64,000 nt of DNA from Diphasiastrum complanatum (GCA_029204225.1 CM055098.1:55436282-55500281), one strand, 5' to 3'. Shown: positions 46,872 through 59,110, counted from the stretch's first letter. Notes: generated by a model not told the origin, from the letters alone. Translations and numbers: made by a program.

Positions 46872-47499
46872 TATATATATATATATATTTAAACTTATGT
46901 ACATTTTGCGCATGTGTATGGGTGCACCCATGCATCCTACTCCCCTCACCCATGCATGGGCTTTTTCTAAGTAAAGAACTTGGGGAGGAGGATGCATGTA
47001 TGGGGAATGTGCATATTCCCATACATTTGCACATTTTGTGCATTGAGGGGTGGACCCCAAAAAGATTCCTCAGCCCCTCCCTCCCACTTACTAAATTCAA
47101 ATACTTAAAGTTTGAAGTTAAGGTTTTAATTTTTTCACACACTTCAATGTTGCTTTAAACTTTAGCCAATAATCTTTATTAATTGGCTTTCTTATTTATT
47201 TTAAATTATCAAAGTTTTACCCATAAATCATGAACATAAAAAATTTCTTGACTACCTTAAAGAAGTTTTTTTTTTTCAATCCTTCAAATTCCTATCTTGG
47301 CCCGCCATTTTCAGGAATGTTTAACCATAAGCCCAAACTCACTAGCTTTAACTCCTAAATCGTTATCCACAAGCTTTTATCCATGGGCCAAAAGATGCCC
47401 AATTAAAAAAAACAGGAGGGGGATGGGGTGAGGGGAGTAAAAGAGACAATAAAAAGAGAAAAATAGGGGGGGGAGGGGGGATTTGAAACACATGTGCAT

Positions 47500-47501
<2 letters not shown>

Positions 47502-47544
<43 letters not shown>

Positions 47545-47553
47545 TACGTGTGA

Positions 47554-47594
<41 letters not shown>

Positions 47595-47710
47595 CGCGCA
47601 CGCATGCCTATGTTTGTGTGCGTGTGCGCGTGTTCGTTGTGTGTGTATGTGTGTGTGTGTGTGTGTGTGTGTAGAGTCCTTTTTTTTCCTTCTCTCTTTT
47701 CCACGGCCCC

Positions 47711-47760
<50 letters not shown>
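47502..47760. repeat. Microsatellite cluster: (CA)n, (GT)n, (GT)n, (CT)n
   Basis: CA at 47502-47539, GT at 47558-47588 and 47640-47672, CT at 47714-47759. Confidence 0.95.
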
Positions 47761-47761
<1 letters not shown>

Positions 47762-48389
47762 CAGGCCGACCAACCACCCATAGAGGGAGGGAGGTCCCTC
47801 CATGCCCCTATAAAAAATGAAGAAGGTTAAAATGTGTGTGTGTATACATATATAAACAAGGTGGTGTCTCCATTCCATTAAAAGTAAATATATCAATATT
47901 TACTCCCCCCCCACGCACGCACACACACACACACATACACTCCTCTCATATAAAAATATGAATGTAAAAATATGAATGAATCTTTTTTTTAACACTCCCT
48001 CGCCCTTTTTTGTCACATGGCAAAACCCACCCACCCATCTCCCCCGAGCACTTAAACCATCGGCCTCTTGCCCAAACAACTTGCTTTTAACCATTAGGGA
48101 ACACACTTGCACTCCGCCCACCCCGTATGTTCTCCCTTCTCCTGTCAATCCACCTGAAAAAACATCATCGTTGAGCAAAACCGCACTAAGATTTATTATG
48201 TGGCTTTCGTATTTATTTTGAATTACCAAAATTTTACCCATAGATCATGAACAGAAAGTTTTACCCAAAGTTCCTTTCTCCGTCTAGCATCCATGCTCTA
48301 TTGAAGAATATAATTGCTAATACCATCCTTGCAACGACTGTGGGAAATAGTAGAAGTTGAATATCTAAAACTAGACATTTTTTATTTAT

Positions 48390-48392
<3 letters not shown>

Positions 48393-48450
<58 letters not shown>
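48393..48450. repeat. (CA)n microsatellite
   Basis: Pure CA tract, then degenerate CA-rich sequence to 48550. Confidence 0.95.
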
Positions 48451-48451
<1 letters not shown>

Positions 48452-48635
48452 ATTGACCACATAAATCACACACACCATCAAGCACAAATCATACACACAA
48501 ATCCACATACACAGATAACACATGCACTCACGTACATACACACACATACATCGGCCACACCTGTCAACGACCATTAGCGACCATCGGCCACCCATCAACG
48601 ACCATCGGCCACCCGTCAACGACGAGCACTCTTTA

Positions 48636-48641
48636 CTAGTC
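48636..48641 (+). promoter_or_regulatory. Helitron-like 3' end CTAG touching a 5' end TC
   Basis: CTAG at 48636-48639 closes one element; the next two bases TC, then TATATATATA and TTTAAACTTATGTACAG, are the 5' end of the next. The elements lie head to tail with no spacer. Confidence 0.7.
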
Positions 48642-49054
48642 TATATATATATTTAAACTTATGTACAGTTTTGTGCATGTGTATGGGTGCACCATGCATG
48701 CTCCTCCCCTCACCCATGCATGTACTTTTTCTAACTAAAGACTTGGGGAGGAGGATGCATGTATGGGGAAAAGGATGCATGGCCCTCCTCTCCATGCATG
48801 CATCTAAGGGGCCCATTCCAAATTCAAATTATTCTTTACCAACACACATAGTATTTTGAAGTGCATGTACATATTTTCATGGTGAAAGGTGTTAAACAAA
48901 TGAGACTTCTATTATCAAAAATTTGAAGGGTGCTCTAAGGATTTTTTAAATTATCAGACTTTTCACAGGAAAGGTTGAAATAAAAATTCATCTCTATGAA
49001 GGAAAAAATCGGTTGTGAAGGGCTAGGAAGGCTTCAAAACGCAGGCCTGGTGGG

Positions 49055-49056
<2 letters not shown>

Positions 49057-49103
<47 letters not shown>
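49057..49103. repeat. (CT)n microsatellite
   Basis: Pure CT tract at the start of the minisatellite field. Confidence 0.95.
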
Positions 49104-49107
<4 letters not shown>

Positions 49108-49109
49108 GC

Positions 49110-49975
49110 ACTCAAGCTTGCATGGCAGACCTATGTGGTGGATAGCTTAGTTAGCTTGCACACAAGCCTATGTGACAGACTGCAACTTGCCTGCATGGCA
49201 GACATCAAGCCTATGCCCTGCCTATATGACCTGCCACACAAGCCTATGATAGGTCTATGTGGCTTGCCACATGGCAAGTCCGAAGCCTGCGTGGTTTGTC
49301 TCATGAAAGGCCTACGTGGTTGCCATGTGGCAACTTGTGGGCCCCCGCTCTCTCTCTCTCTCTCTAGGTCCACTCAAGCCTACATGGCAGAGCTTGGTTG
49401 GCTTGCCACACAAGCCTATGGCAAGCCTATGTGGTAGCTTGTGACATGCTTGCGTGGCAGACATCAGACCTATGTCATGCCTATGTGGCCTGCCATGCAA
49501 GCCTATGGTAGGCCTGCATGGCAACTTTCGAGCCCACCTATATCTCTCTCTCTAGGTCCACTCAAACCTATGTGGCAGAGCCCAGTTTGCTTGCCATACA
49601 AGCCTATGGTAGGCCTACATGTTTGCCACATGGCAAACCTCAAGCTTGCATGATTTGCCATGTGGCAAACCTACGTGGCTTGCCCCGTGGCAGTGTACGA
49701 TAGGCTTAGCAGATAGCAGACCACGTAGGCAAAGCATGGTTGGCTTGCCAACCTACGATGGGCCTACGTGGCTTGCCACATGGCTGTCCCCAAGCCTGCA
49801 TGATTTTCCACGTGGCAGTCATATGTGATTGCCACATGGCAGCCTATGACAGGCTTGGTAGATAGCATGCCTATGTGGCCTGTTACACAAGTCTATGGTA
49901 GGCCATGTGGCAAGCCACACAAGCCTATGGAAGCCATACGTGGCTTGCCACATGGCAGATTTTGAGCCCCATCTC
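49110..49975. repeat. Degenerate minisatellite (GGCTTGCCACATGGCA / AAGCCTATGGTAGGCC)
   Basis: Dozens of short related units, each containing TATGTGGC, TGCCACA or AAGCCTATG, fill 860 bp with three embedded CT runs. Larger blocks of about 200 bp (CT run, GTCCACTCAAGCC, CATGGCAGAG...) recur at 49360, 49555 and 49985. The long open frames here are a by-product of the repeats. Confidence 0.85.
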
Positions 49976-49999
49976 TTTCTCTCTCTAGGTCCACTCAGG

Positions 50000-50530
50000 C
50001 CTATGTGCCAAAGCTCACGGTTCCTCTCTCTCTCTCACTCACGGTTCTCACAAAGCTCTCTCTCTCTCTCTCTCTCGGATGCTATCGGTTCTCACGGGCC
50101 GTTGTTGACCCCTCCCAAACGACCGCAAAGGAGGTGTTTGCGGCCCCTCCCTTCACGGTGTTTGCGGCCCCTCCACTCACTCACTCACTAGCCATCGCTG
50201 ATATGCAAACACACCTTATACTGTACTCCTTATATGATTAACTGGTTCATCATTTGGCATTATCTACAATCATATAAGGTGTTGATCTGCAAACTGGACA
50301 TCGTTGATCAACAAACACACCTTATGATGGTGGTGTGATTCTTCAGCTCTGCCCGACAGTTGTGATAGCAAGCTCACGGTTCAAGGTTCCGATAGCAGGC
50401 TCTTCTCCTCACACTTCTGATAGCATGCAGGTCACGATCTTCAACAACCCTTGCCAGTTGCGATCTTCAACAACTCTTGCCAGTCGCGATCTTCAACAGC
50501 TCTCGCCAGTTGCAATCCAACGGTTTTCAC
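50000..50530. other. Short repeats, no gene recognised
   Basis: A block with TCGGATGCTATCGGTTCTCA and GACCCCTCCCAAACGACCGC at 50077-50140 recurs at 50900-50970. GCCAGTTGCGATCTTCAAC-type units recur three times at 50450-50520. Confidence 0.6.
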
Positions 50531-50531
50531 G

Positions 50532-50866
<335 letters not shown>

Positions 50867-51076
50867 ACGGTTCTCACAAAGCTCTCTCTCTTTCTCTCTC
50901 GGATGCTATCGGTTCTCACGATTCTCACAGGCCGTTGTTGACCCCTCCCAAACGACCGCAAAGGAGGTGTTTGTGAGCCCTCCCTTCATCCAGCATAGGG
51001 ACCCCATTTAGGCGATTTGTGGTCTTTTAGGCCACGCATTTCACCGCAAACGAAGGCAGTGTTGACCACGTAAGGT

Positions 51077-51345
51077 GTCTCTCTCTCTCTCTCTCTCTCC
51101 GTCTCGAGGTGTTTGTGACCTCACTACAAGGACCGCACTACAAGGACCGCATATGACCGCAACCTCACTACAAGGACTGCTATTAGGCCGCATAGGTACC
51201 ACATTTAGGCCATTTGTGGTCCTTTAGGACATGCATTTCACTAGATCATCGGTTGCATAGGGACTGCATTTAGGCCGCATAAGGACCGCCACGTAAGGAC
51301 CGCAATTAAGCTGCATAGGGACCACCGCCACCTAGATCGGAAAAT
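51077..51345. repeat. CT tract and minisatellite with unit AAGGACCGCA
   Basis: CT tract 51077-51100, then units such as ACTACAAGGACCGCA and GCATTTAGGCCGCATA repeated with many changes. Confidence 0.75.
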
Positions 51346-51437
51346 CAGCATCCGTCAACGACGTATTGAATTTCCAAATCATCGGCCGCCACCTAGATCG
51401 GCCGCCATTGCCCATCAATGACGGGCACTCTTTACTA

Positions 51438-51438
<1 letters not shown>

Positions 51439-51482
<44 letters not shown>

Positions 51483-51494
51483 TATATATATATA
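51439..51494. repeat. (TA)n (CA)n (TA)n tract between two inverted 3' ends
   Basis: 56 bp of TA and CA dinucleotides between CTAG at 51435-51438 (plus-strand element) and CTAG at 51495-51498 (minus-strand element). Confidence 0.9.
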
Positions 51495-51903
51495 CTAGTA
51501 AAGAGTGCCCGTCGCTGACGGGCAATGGAGGCTGATCTTTATAGAAATGTATTTTTATTTCAACCTTTCACGTGAAAAGTCTAATAATTTAAAAAATCCT
51601 TAAAGCACCCTTTCAAATTTTTGATAATCAAAGTCTCATTTGTTTAATACCTTTCACCATGAAAGTATGTACATGCACTTCAAAACACTATGTGTGTTGG
51701 TAAAAGATAATTTGAATTTGGAGTGGGCCCCTTAGATGCATGCATGGGGAGGAGGGCCATGAATCCTTTTTCCCCATACATGCATTCTCCTCCCCAAGCT
51801 TTTTAGTTAGAAAAAGCTCATGCATGGGTGAGGGGAGGAGCATGCATGGTGCACCCATACCCATGCGCAAAAGTGTACATAAGTTTAAATATATATATAT
51901 AGA
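51495..51903 (-). mobile_element. Non-autonomous Helitron-like element, complete small copy (409 bp)
   Basis: Read on the minus strand: starts TCTATATATA at 51903, then TTTAAACTTATGTACAC, a conserved body (GATGCATG blocks, GGGGCCCACTCCAAATTC, TTGAAGTGCATGTACATA) and ends CCATTGCCCGTCAGC, GACGGGC, ACTCTTTA, CTAG at 51498-51495, followed by T. The 7-bp stem GCCCGTC/GACGGGC is perfect with a 3-nt loop. Both ends fit the Helitron rule (5' TC, 3' hairpin then CTRR, insertion between A and T, no target duplication). No coding capacity. Confidence 0.8.
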
Positions 51904-51936
51904 TACACACACAGACACACACACACACACACACAT

Positions 51937-52319
51937 AAAGAGTGCCCGTCGTTAACGAGCAATGAAGGCCGATCTTCATAGAAATGCATTTTTATTTCAA
52001 CCTTTCTCGTGAAAAGTCTGATAATTTAAAAAATTCGTAGAGCACCTTCCAAATTTTTGATAATGAAAGTCTCATTTGTTTAATACCTTTCACCATGAAA
52101 GTATGTACATGCACTTCAAAATACTATGTGTGTTGGTAAAGGATAATTTGAATTTGGAGTGGGCCCCTTAGATGCGTGCATAAGGAGGAGGGCCATGCAT
52201 CCTTTTCCCCATACATGCATCCTCCTCCCCAAGTTTTTTAAGTTAGAAAAAAACTCATGCATGGGTGAGGGGAAGAAAATGCATGGGTGCACCCATACAC
52301 ATGCGCAAAAGTGTACATA

Positions 52320-52331
<12 letters not shown>
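51937..52331 (-). mobile_element. Non-autonomous Helitron-like element, second small copy
   Basis: Nearly collinear with 51495-51903 and in the same orientation, 33 bp apart across a CA tract. It has the hairpin GCCCGTC-GTT-AACGAGC (plus strand 51944-51960) and ACTCTTTA, but the final CTAG is not preserved. The 5' end runs into a TA tract (52323-52358). Confidence 0.75.
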
Positions 52332-52361
<30 letters not shown>

Positions 52362-52421
52362 GTATTGTATATATACATATATATATCACATAATATTGCG
52401 GTCTTCTACGGCCATATTACC

Positions 52422-52590
52422 GTAGGCACTCGCAAAGGACCATAGGCACTCACAAAGGTAACGAATGCAGCCTTAGTCGGTCTACTAAGACCATATTGCG
52501 GTCTTATGCGGTCTTCTATGGCCATATTGCAATCTTAGGCGGCCAAGTTGCGGTCCTCTTCGGCTCTATTGCGGGCATAGTATATATATA
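52422..52590. repeat. Minisatellite module A (CCGTAGGCACTCGCAAAGG, then TTGCGGTCTTCTACGG)
   Basis: Ordered module: two units of the first minisatellite, a link (ACGAATGC...CCTTAGTCGGTCTA), several units of the second, then CGGCTCTATTGCGGGCATAG and a TA tract. The same order is repeated at 52755-52972. Confidence 0.85.
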
Positions 52591-52716
52591 TATATATATA
52601 TATCACATAATACTATTAAATATATATAAAATATGCTGCACACCGTAGGCAATAGATACTTAATAAATACATATATATATATCACATAATACTATTAATT
52701 ATATGTAAAATATGCT

Positions 52717-52747
52717 GCAAAACCTCCCGCTGCGGCAGGAAGTTTCG
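52717..52747. repeat. GC-rich palindrome family, copy 5
   Basis: AAAACCTCCCGCTG followed by CGGCAGGAAGTTTCG, directly before minisatellite module B. Confidence 0.85.
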
Positions 52748-52754
52748 CCATTTT

Positions 52755-52918
52755 GGACCGTAGGCACTCGCAAAGGTAACCGTAGGCACTTACAAAGGAC
52801 CGTAGGCACTCGCAAAGGTAACGAATGCGGCCTTAGTCAGTCTATTAAGACCATATTGCAGTCTTATGCGGTCTTCTACGGCCATGTTGCGGTGCTTTGC
52901 GGCTCTATTGCAGGCGTA

Positions 52919-52972
<54 letters not shown>
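52755..52972. repeat. Minisatellite module B with (TA)n
   Basis: Second copy of the module at 52422-52590, with three first-type units. It ends in a TA tract at 52921-52972. Confidence 0.85.
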
Positions 52973-52977
<5 letters not shown>

Positions 52978-53140
52978 ACATAATAGATACTTAATAAATA
53001 TATAATTATATATATCACATAATACTATTAAATATATATATACTAGTATATATATATTTATTTGTTACATAATAGATACTTAATAAATAATTATATATAT
53101 ATCACATATAATACTACTAAATATATATAAAATATGTTGT

Positions 53141-53169
53141 TGAACCTCCCGCCGCGGCGGGGGGTTCTA
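53141..53169. repeat. GC-rich palindrome family, copy 6
   Basis: TGAACCTCCCGCCG followed by CGGCGGGGGGTTCTA. It sits just beyond the minisatellite that the hAT frame runs into. Confidence 0.88.
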
Positions 53170-53312
53170 CCATTTCAGATCGTAGGCACTCGCAAAAGAC
53201 CGTAGGCACTCGCAAAGGACCGTAGGAACTCGCAGGTAACCGTAGGCACTCGCAAAGGTAATTGTAGGCACTTGCAAAGGACCATAGGCACTCGCAAAGG
53301 ACCGTAGGCACT
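53170..53312. repeat. Minisatellite, about seven units of CGTAGGCACTCGCAAAGGAC
   Basis: Units of about 20 bp with minor changes. On the minus strand they translate as SFASAYGP/CECLRSFASAY repeats and form the very end of the hAT reading frame. Confidence 0.93.
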
Positions 53313-54098
53313 CGTAACTGGGCACAGATGGTGGCCTGCCATGGAGACCTGCTGCTGCAAAAGTGGATGGCGATGAAGGGGCTGCAGGCCTCAACGGTAT
53401 CGGTGGCACTGGGGGTGCTATGCGGCGCACATACACCCTCTGCGGAACTGGAGGAACTGCAGGCACCTCGTGTAGCTGCTCTGGCTGAGACTCTGTGTAG
53501 GGCATGCTGGCTAGAGAGGATGGGGGCACCCTGACGCTCGACATCTGCTGGGCCTCTGAATCCAAGTATGCAATCAAGTCATCCAGCTGGGCATCCGAAT
53601 ATAAATGCTCTGGGCTCTGGGACTCATCATGTGCAACATCCTCTAGATCATCCGTGCCTCATCTTGTGCACCATGCGGACCCTGCATGGCCTCCCAATCG
53701 GTACAATCAAAGTCATCTAGTGACTCCTCTGGTGTGTTGTCATAGAAATGCCTATGGCTCTGTGATGCACGCATCCAAGCAGCTGCGGCAGGTAAACCCA
53801 AATCACTCTGCCCCCTATCAAGAGCCTCCTCCATCATATCAACATAAGAAGGTATGCCATTGCCCCCCCTTGTGTGCCCTGCCCGTCTCCCGGTATAATC
53901 TGTGGCATGTGTCCCACCTCTACCACATGATGCACTTGTGACCCCTGCTCTAGGCGTGTGCCCAACACCTGTATCATATGCCTCATCCCGTTCTGATCTG
54001 GTGAACACAACCCGAATGGGCTCATCCTCATCCTAATCATCCTCTGACACTGGCTCATCTGCCTCGTACAATGGAGGCTCTCTGAGCTCAAGCCCGAG

Positions 54099-54220
<122 letters not shown>

Positions 54221-55519
54221 TCGGCAAGCTCCCTCTCTCTCTCTGCCATCAACTGTGTGCCCAGGTCATCTGCAGGCATGGGATGGGTGTTGTCCGTAGG
54301 CAAGTCAACCTGGCGTTCCAAATCAGATATCTTCGTCTGCAAGGTTTAAAATTTGCATGTCAGAGAGACAACTTTATCAAGAAATGAAACCAAATACCAG
54401 GAGTCAACCAAACTGCTATGGGAGAATAGCTTATCACCTGCAATGCGCTCGTAATGGTCAGAAGTCTTCTGGCGAGACGTGCGTTGCTGCTACAGAACAC
54501 CAACCGCTCCAACTGACTCACTGACAACCGGTTTCTTCTCCTCGTGTGAATGAGTGCCCATGTGCTCCAATTACGCTCACACACGGAGACAGCACAGTCC
54601 TGTGGTACGTGCATTGAAATACTTCAGCACATTTGCACGGGTGGAACTTCAACGAAACACAACAATGGAAGATAAAATGAGATGCATACCTGAGAAAGGA
54701 CATGCAGTGCAAGATGTTGTATAGATGAATATGTGCTACCGAACATGGTCCACAAGGTAATGGGTAGCTGCCTCCTCTCTGGATCCTGAGCAACCGGGTG
54801 GCCGAATGTGCCCATGCCGAAACGAAATACAACGAGCTTTTCCATGAGCCTGATAGGATCCAAACCTATGTGTGGACCCACTCTGTGAATTTACTGAAGC
54901 CAATCGGCCTCGAGCTCCCTGTCTGTGATCTGTTTCGGAGAGAGGAAGGGGGGATGCAGTATGTGTGCAATGCTATGGATACTCCTGTGGATGTAGTTCC
55001 ACCGCGTCTCCCAGATGAACTTCAGCTCGTTCATCCTGTAGGTGAGAGGCATGTTAAAACCTGGGCATTACAAAAAAACATAACATTGATAAAAAAAAAA
55101 AATAGCAACCACTGAAAAGATAAAGACCAATTACAACACTATACCGCTTACCTCTCTAGCTGCAGGATGGGCAACTGCAGGAACTATCCAATCTGGTCCA
55201 TGAGTTCATACACCAGTCCAAGTGTCGACCCCTCACTGTCAGCCATGCAGAGCATAATGTAGAGTGGTCGAAGCGGTCCTGACAATGTCTGTGCATCCCT
55301 CCAGAACTGGTCTCCTCTCACCATGGAAGAAAAGTGCTCCCCATCCTTAGTGTGCTGAAACATACTGGCACACCAAAGATCACTGGCAACCATCTGTAGA
55401 ATCTGTGCCCTGCATCTGATCAAACGGTCGATGACCACCAAGTCGAATGCAAAGCGTGTGGGGGCTAGCTTACGGAGGTCCAGATGGCTGAACACCCGGA
55501 ACATGGCAAGAACACGTCT

Positions 55520-55545
55520 CTTCCTGGTGACTTGTCACCAGGAAG
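55520..55545. repeat. Perfect 26-bp inverted repeat
   Basis: Arms CTTCCTGGTGAC and GTCACCAGGAAG with a 2-base spacer, within the transposase region. Confidence 0.95.
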
Positions 55546-57336
55546 AGGGCCTTACGGACGATGGCTCTAACCCAGGGAAGTGCACCTATGTCCCCCATCA
55601 GAAGGTCTATGTCGTGCGTGACACAAGGGATATGAACAATGTGAGGGAACTCGGCCTCTAGCAGTACACCCATCTGAATGCAGTTCGTGGCATTGTTCGT
55701 CACCACCGTGATGACATGTTGTGGGCCTATGGACATGATGGAAGACCTGATGACATCAAACATGAACTCTGCAGATATGACTCTCCCCCCCCTGCTGCAA
55801 TCCACTACCCTCAAAAACTGTGTGCCCATGCAACTGGAGACCAATATGTTGAGGATAGGCCTCCTCTTGACATCAGTCCAGCCATCGGACATGATGTTGC
55901 AACCGTAAGTGGCCCAATGGCAACGTAGAGGCTCCATCTTTCTAGATAATGACTCGACCCTATCCCTCAGCATGTGTGTGCGGACAACCTCTGAACTAGG
56001 GACTGTCCAGCTAAGGCTGACAGACTGTGCAAGGCGGAAGGCCCTTTTGAAGGGCTCAGCGTCAGTGATGGCAAATGGAAGGTTCAGCTCATATATCAGA
56101 CTGGCCATGACCGTGTGGCCTCTCTATCCATGTGTGGCTGATGCGCGCCGCGAATGCTCTGCTGCCTAAGAACTCGCCCAGCTAGGCAACGGGTAGCGGA
56201 CCTCTAGCACGGTGCACCGAATGTGACGGGAATGGATGATGACGCTACAGGCTGGGCACTAGTGGATGCATCAACTATAGACGTGGAATGGGGAGAGTGG
56301 GATGCACTGGCCGGGATGGGTGCAGCAGCGTAAGTGGGGTACACTAGTGGAGGGTGGACATCTGGCATGGGATACGAAAACTGCTGGGTAGAGAGGTCAT
56401 CCGGATGTGAAGGGAAGGAGGAAGGGATCTCCTCAACATCCTGGAAGGCCTCGTCACTGGCATCTGGGGCCTGCTCCTACTCGGATGGTGGAGAGTCCAT
56501 GAGAAAGTCGTAAACTGGGGGAGTGCGAGCAACAATAGGTGGTGGTGGAACCGCAGTGGCAACTGGCAGGCGCGGTGGGACGTGATCCACCAGAATGGGT
56601 GCAGATGGGGGTGCGTGAGGCGGAACTGTCTGAGGGGGATGAGGGGCAAAGGGACTGGACGAGGATGCACTCTCTCTCCTTGTGTGTGCCAACCAAGCAG
56701 GCAGCAACTCGGGGTCACCCACGCAAGGAGCGGTGCAAAACCGAAGAACACCCTCCGAAATGGTGTTCTCCCTCACCACAAGACGTGGCTCGTAGATATC
56801 CATAAGTCGCTGCCTGACGGGAACGGACATGCTGGCACAGGGGGCAGCATTCAGTGTGCCACCATCTCTGGCGCATGTGTCGAGTAGGTGGCCTTTAAGG
56901 CAAGTGAGGGTGGCAATGAACTCGGCCAGGCAATATCGACAGCGCACGGTCCTTGCATCGGACTTGTTGTACTTGTCGGGAACCCGCCTGACAATGTCCA
57001 CCTCGTCCCACAGATCGGCAAGGTTGGAATGCACCATCTCTATAGAAGGAACTGGGGAAAGAAGACGGAGATCTCTGTGGGTGCGATAGGAGTCGGAAAG
57101 CTTGAAAGAACCACAACAAGGCAGAAATAGCAATAGCAGGGGCGGACGCGATCAGTGCAATGCGAAGACAATAGGGAGGGCGCGGATAGCAGGGCGATGG
57201 GCATACAACAAAGAGGGCGCGGACAGGGAGAGAGATGAAGCGAGGGGGGGGGGATTAGGTTAAAAAAATATACAACAATATATTAGATATTAAAAAATAT
57301 TACACATTAAAAAATATTATATATTGTGCTACCGCT

Positions 57337-57380
57337 GATCCGCGGTACCAGAGGATCCGCGGATCCTAGTACCGTGGATC
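57337..57380. repeat. Nested palindromes around GGATCCGCGGATCC
   Basis: A perfect 14-bp palindrome at 57353-57366 is flanked by GATCCGCGGTACC (57337-57349) and AGTACCGTGGATC (57368-57380), themselves near-inverted copies. Confidence 0.85.
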
Positions 57381-57382
57381 TA

Positions 57383-57390
<8 letters not shown>

Positions 57391-57440
<50 letters not shown>
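57391..57440. repeat. (TA)n microsatellite
   Basis: Pure TA tract next to palindrome copy 7. Confidence 0.97.
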
Positions 57441-57444
<4 letters not shown>

Positions 57445-57476
57445 TCAGAACCTCACGCTGCGGCGGGAGGTTCTGA
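57445..57476. repeat. GC-rich palindrome family, copy 7
   Basis: TCAGAACCTCACGCTG followed by CGGCGGGAGGTTCTGA, full length. Confidence 0.9.
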
Positions 57477-57585
57477 GGATACATTTTATAATATATGTGA
57501 TATATATATCTCTCACATATATCTACCATATATTACATATATGTATACAAATATGTGATATAAACATTCTATTTAACAATTGTTG

Positions 57586-57617
57586 CCAGAACCTCCCGCC
57601 GCGGCGGGAGATTCTGA
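57586..57617. repeat. GC-rich palindrome family, copy 8
   Basis: CCAGAACCTCCCGCCG followed by CGGCGGGAGATTCTGA. Closest to the consensus, whose halves are TCAGAACCTCCCGCCG and CGGCGGGAGGTTCTGA: a perfect 32-bp palindrome with no loop. Confidence 0.92.
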
Positions 57618-57653
57618 AATACATTGTCAAATATATATGTATATATGTATGTA

Positions 57654-57835
<182 letters not shown>

Positions 57836-57839
57836 CATA

Positions 57840-58768
57840 TTGATGGGTATTACATTAATATATTTATATTTATATATACAACTGATATATATCTATATGT
57901 AAATTTCACTTAAAAGTTACAATATTACATTATTTTGAAAATACATGCATCTTATATAAATGTCTGTTTGAATTGACTATTTAGAATACATTTCATATAA
58001 CAGTATATATGTAATCTAACAAACATGATCTAGATTATATCTAAAAGTAACTTACTTTAGTAATAGAGTATGAGCGATCAAACCGAGCTTACTTCTGAAT
58101 TGGAATGTGAATGACCATAGAGACCTGACTTTGAAAGACTTGAGTGTCTCTTGAAAGAACCTCTTTATATATATTATCATCGAGCTTTGTCCATGTCATT
58201 AATCCGCGTGAAAATGTTTCTTTTCTGTTTTTTAAAGACACCTTAGCAATCCACGTTTTCTCACATATTGTTTAGGCCAGTTACTATCCCAAGTGTACTA
58301 TCCAAACATGCTTCGTTTTTAAAACACGTATTTGCCATGTCACTGATCCAAACCTTGTTATTATTTGAACCTAGATTTTTAACTACATATTCACGGATTG
58401 ATGACCTGGCATGATTCTATATATATTTAATCCAATCCTTTGTTTCTTTCTTTGAGAGCAGAATAATTTACGGATTGATGACGTGACATGGTTTTATATA
58501 TATTTAATCCAATCCTTTGTCTCTTTCTTTGAGAGCAGAATAGAAGTGTCGCAGAACTATAACAAGAAAATAATGAATCTTAAAAATGTTTACCTAAAAT
58601 AGTCAGATATAATTCATCACTTTCATTTTGTGCATAACAATGTCATATTTTTATAATTTATTATTTATCGCATATACTAGAAATTAGTTAATATGAAAGA
58701 GTTGAATGCATGTAATTAAAATTTCCATTGATCCTAAAAAGGTGCGTAGCCCTTATTTTTATCATGTT
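57840..58768. other. No gene recognised; tandem duplication at 58393-58543
   Basis: AT-rich. A 77-bp unit starting ACGGATTGATGAC at 58393 is repeated at 58470, ending in TTTGAGAGCAGAATA in both copies. Confidence 0.7.
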
Positions 58769-59110
58769 AAAGGCGAGGTTCTAATCTTTCCTTGATAGGA
58801 AAAACCTACACACCGTAGAGAGGGAATATGAGATGACATTTTGAAATTGGACATAACCACAAGGTTCAGGTATTATAATCATCACATTTACCTCTAATCA
58901 AATAAAAATGAAATGTGCTGTATCAAATAGAGTGTGCTTTATGGACATAACCACAAGGTCCAACTATTATATTATCATGTATTAGTTATAAGCTTTAAAG
59001 TTAGTAAACCAATTCCCATTTTCATCATTCTCGTTATCACATAAGTTTCGACACTCATCTGAATCTAGGTTTAAATATAATCGTAAACCATGTCTCTTTG
59101 AGAATTTTTC
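58769..59110 (-). repeat. CACTA tail segment, copy 1
   Basis: Matches 59404-59840 in two long blocks (GGTTCTAATCTTTCCTTGAT and TTTTCATCATTCTCG). The second block reads DECRNLCDNENDEN on the minus strand, an acidic C-terminal tail. Confidence 0.75.

Larger units (their letters stand above)
46872..48639 (+). mobile_element. Helitron-like non-autonomous element with microsatellites (candidate)
   Basis: Seen: the left end is a TA tract followed by TTTAAACTTATGTACATT, TGCGCATGTGTATGGGTGCA and the conserved ATGCATG blocks. The right end is CCCGTC-AAC-GACGAGC followed by ACTCTTTACTAG. Between them are CA, GT and CT tracts (47502-47760, 48393-48450), and a block near 47170-47240 (TTTACCCATAAATCATGAAC) repeats at 48190-48255. 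No coding content: the long frames in this interval are dipeptide repeats from the microsatellites. Inference: one non-autonomous copy enlarged by microsatellites and an internal duplication. Confidence 0.5.

Noticed and set aside
47363-47896. Long open frames of Thr-His, Cys-Val, Ser-Leu and Arg-Glu repeats
   Set aside because: They come from CA, GT and CT microsatellites, open in several frames on both strands. The same applies at 40195-40615, 48261-48619, 50335-51011 and 57497-57913.
53328-53577. Plus-strand frame at 53328-53534
   Set aside because: Shadow of the hAT tail on the other strand, which has better family support. Other plus-strand frames at 53.5-57.1 kb are shadows too.
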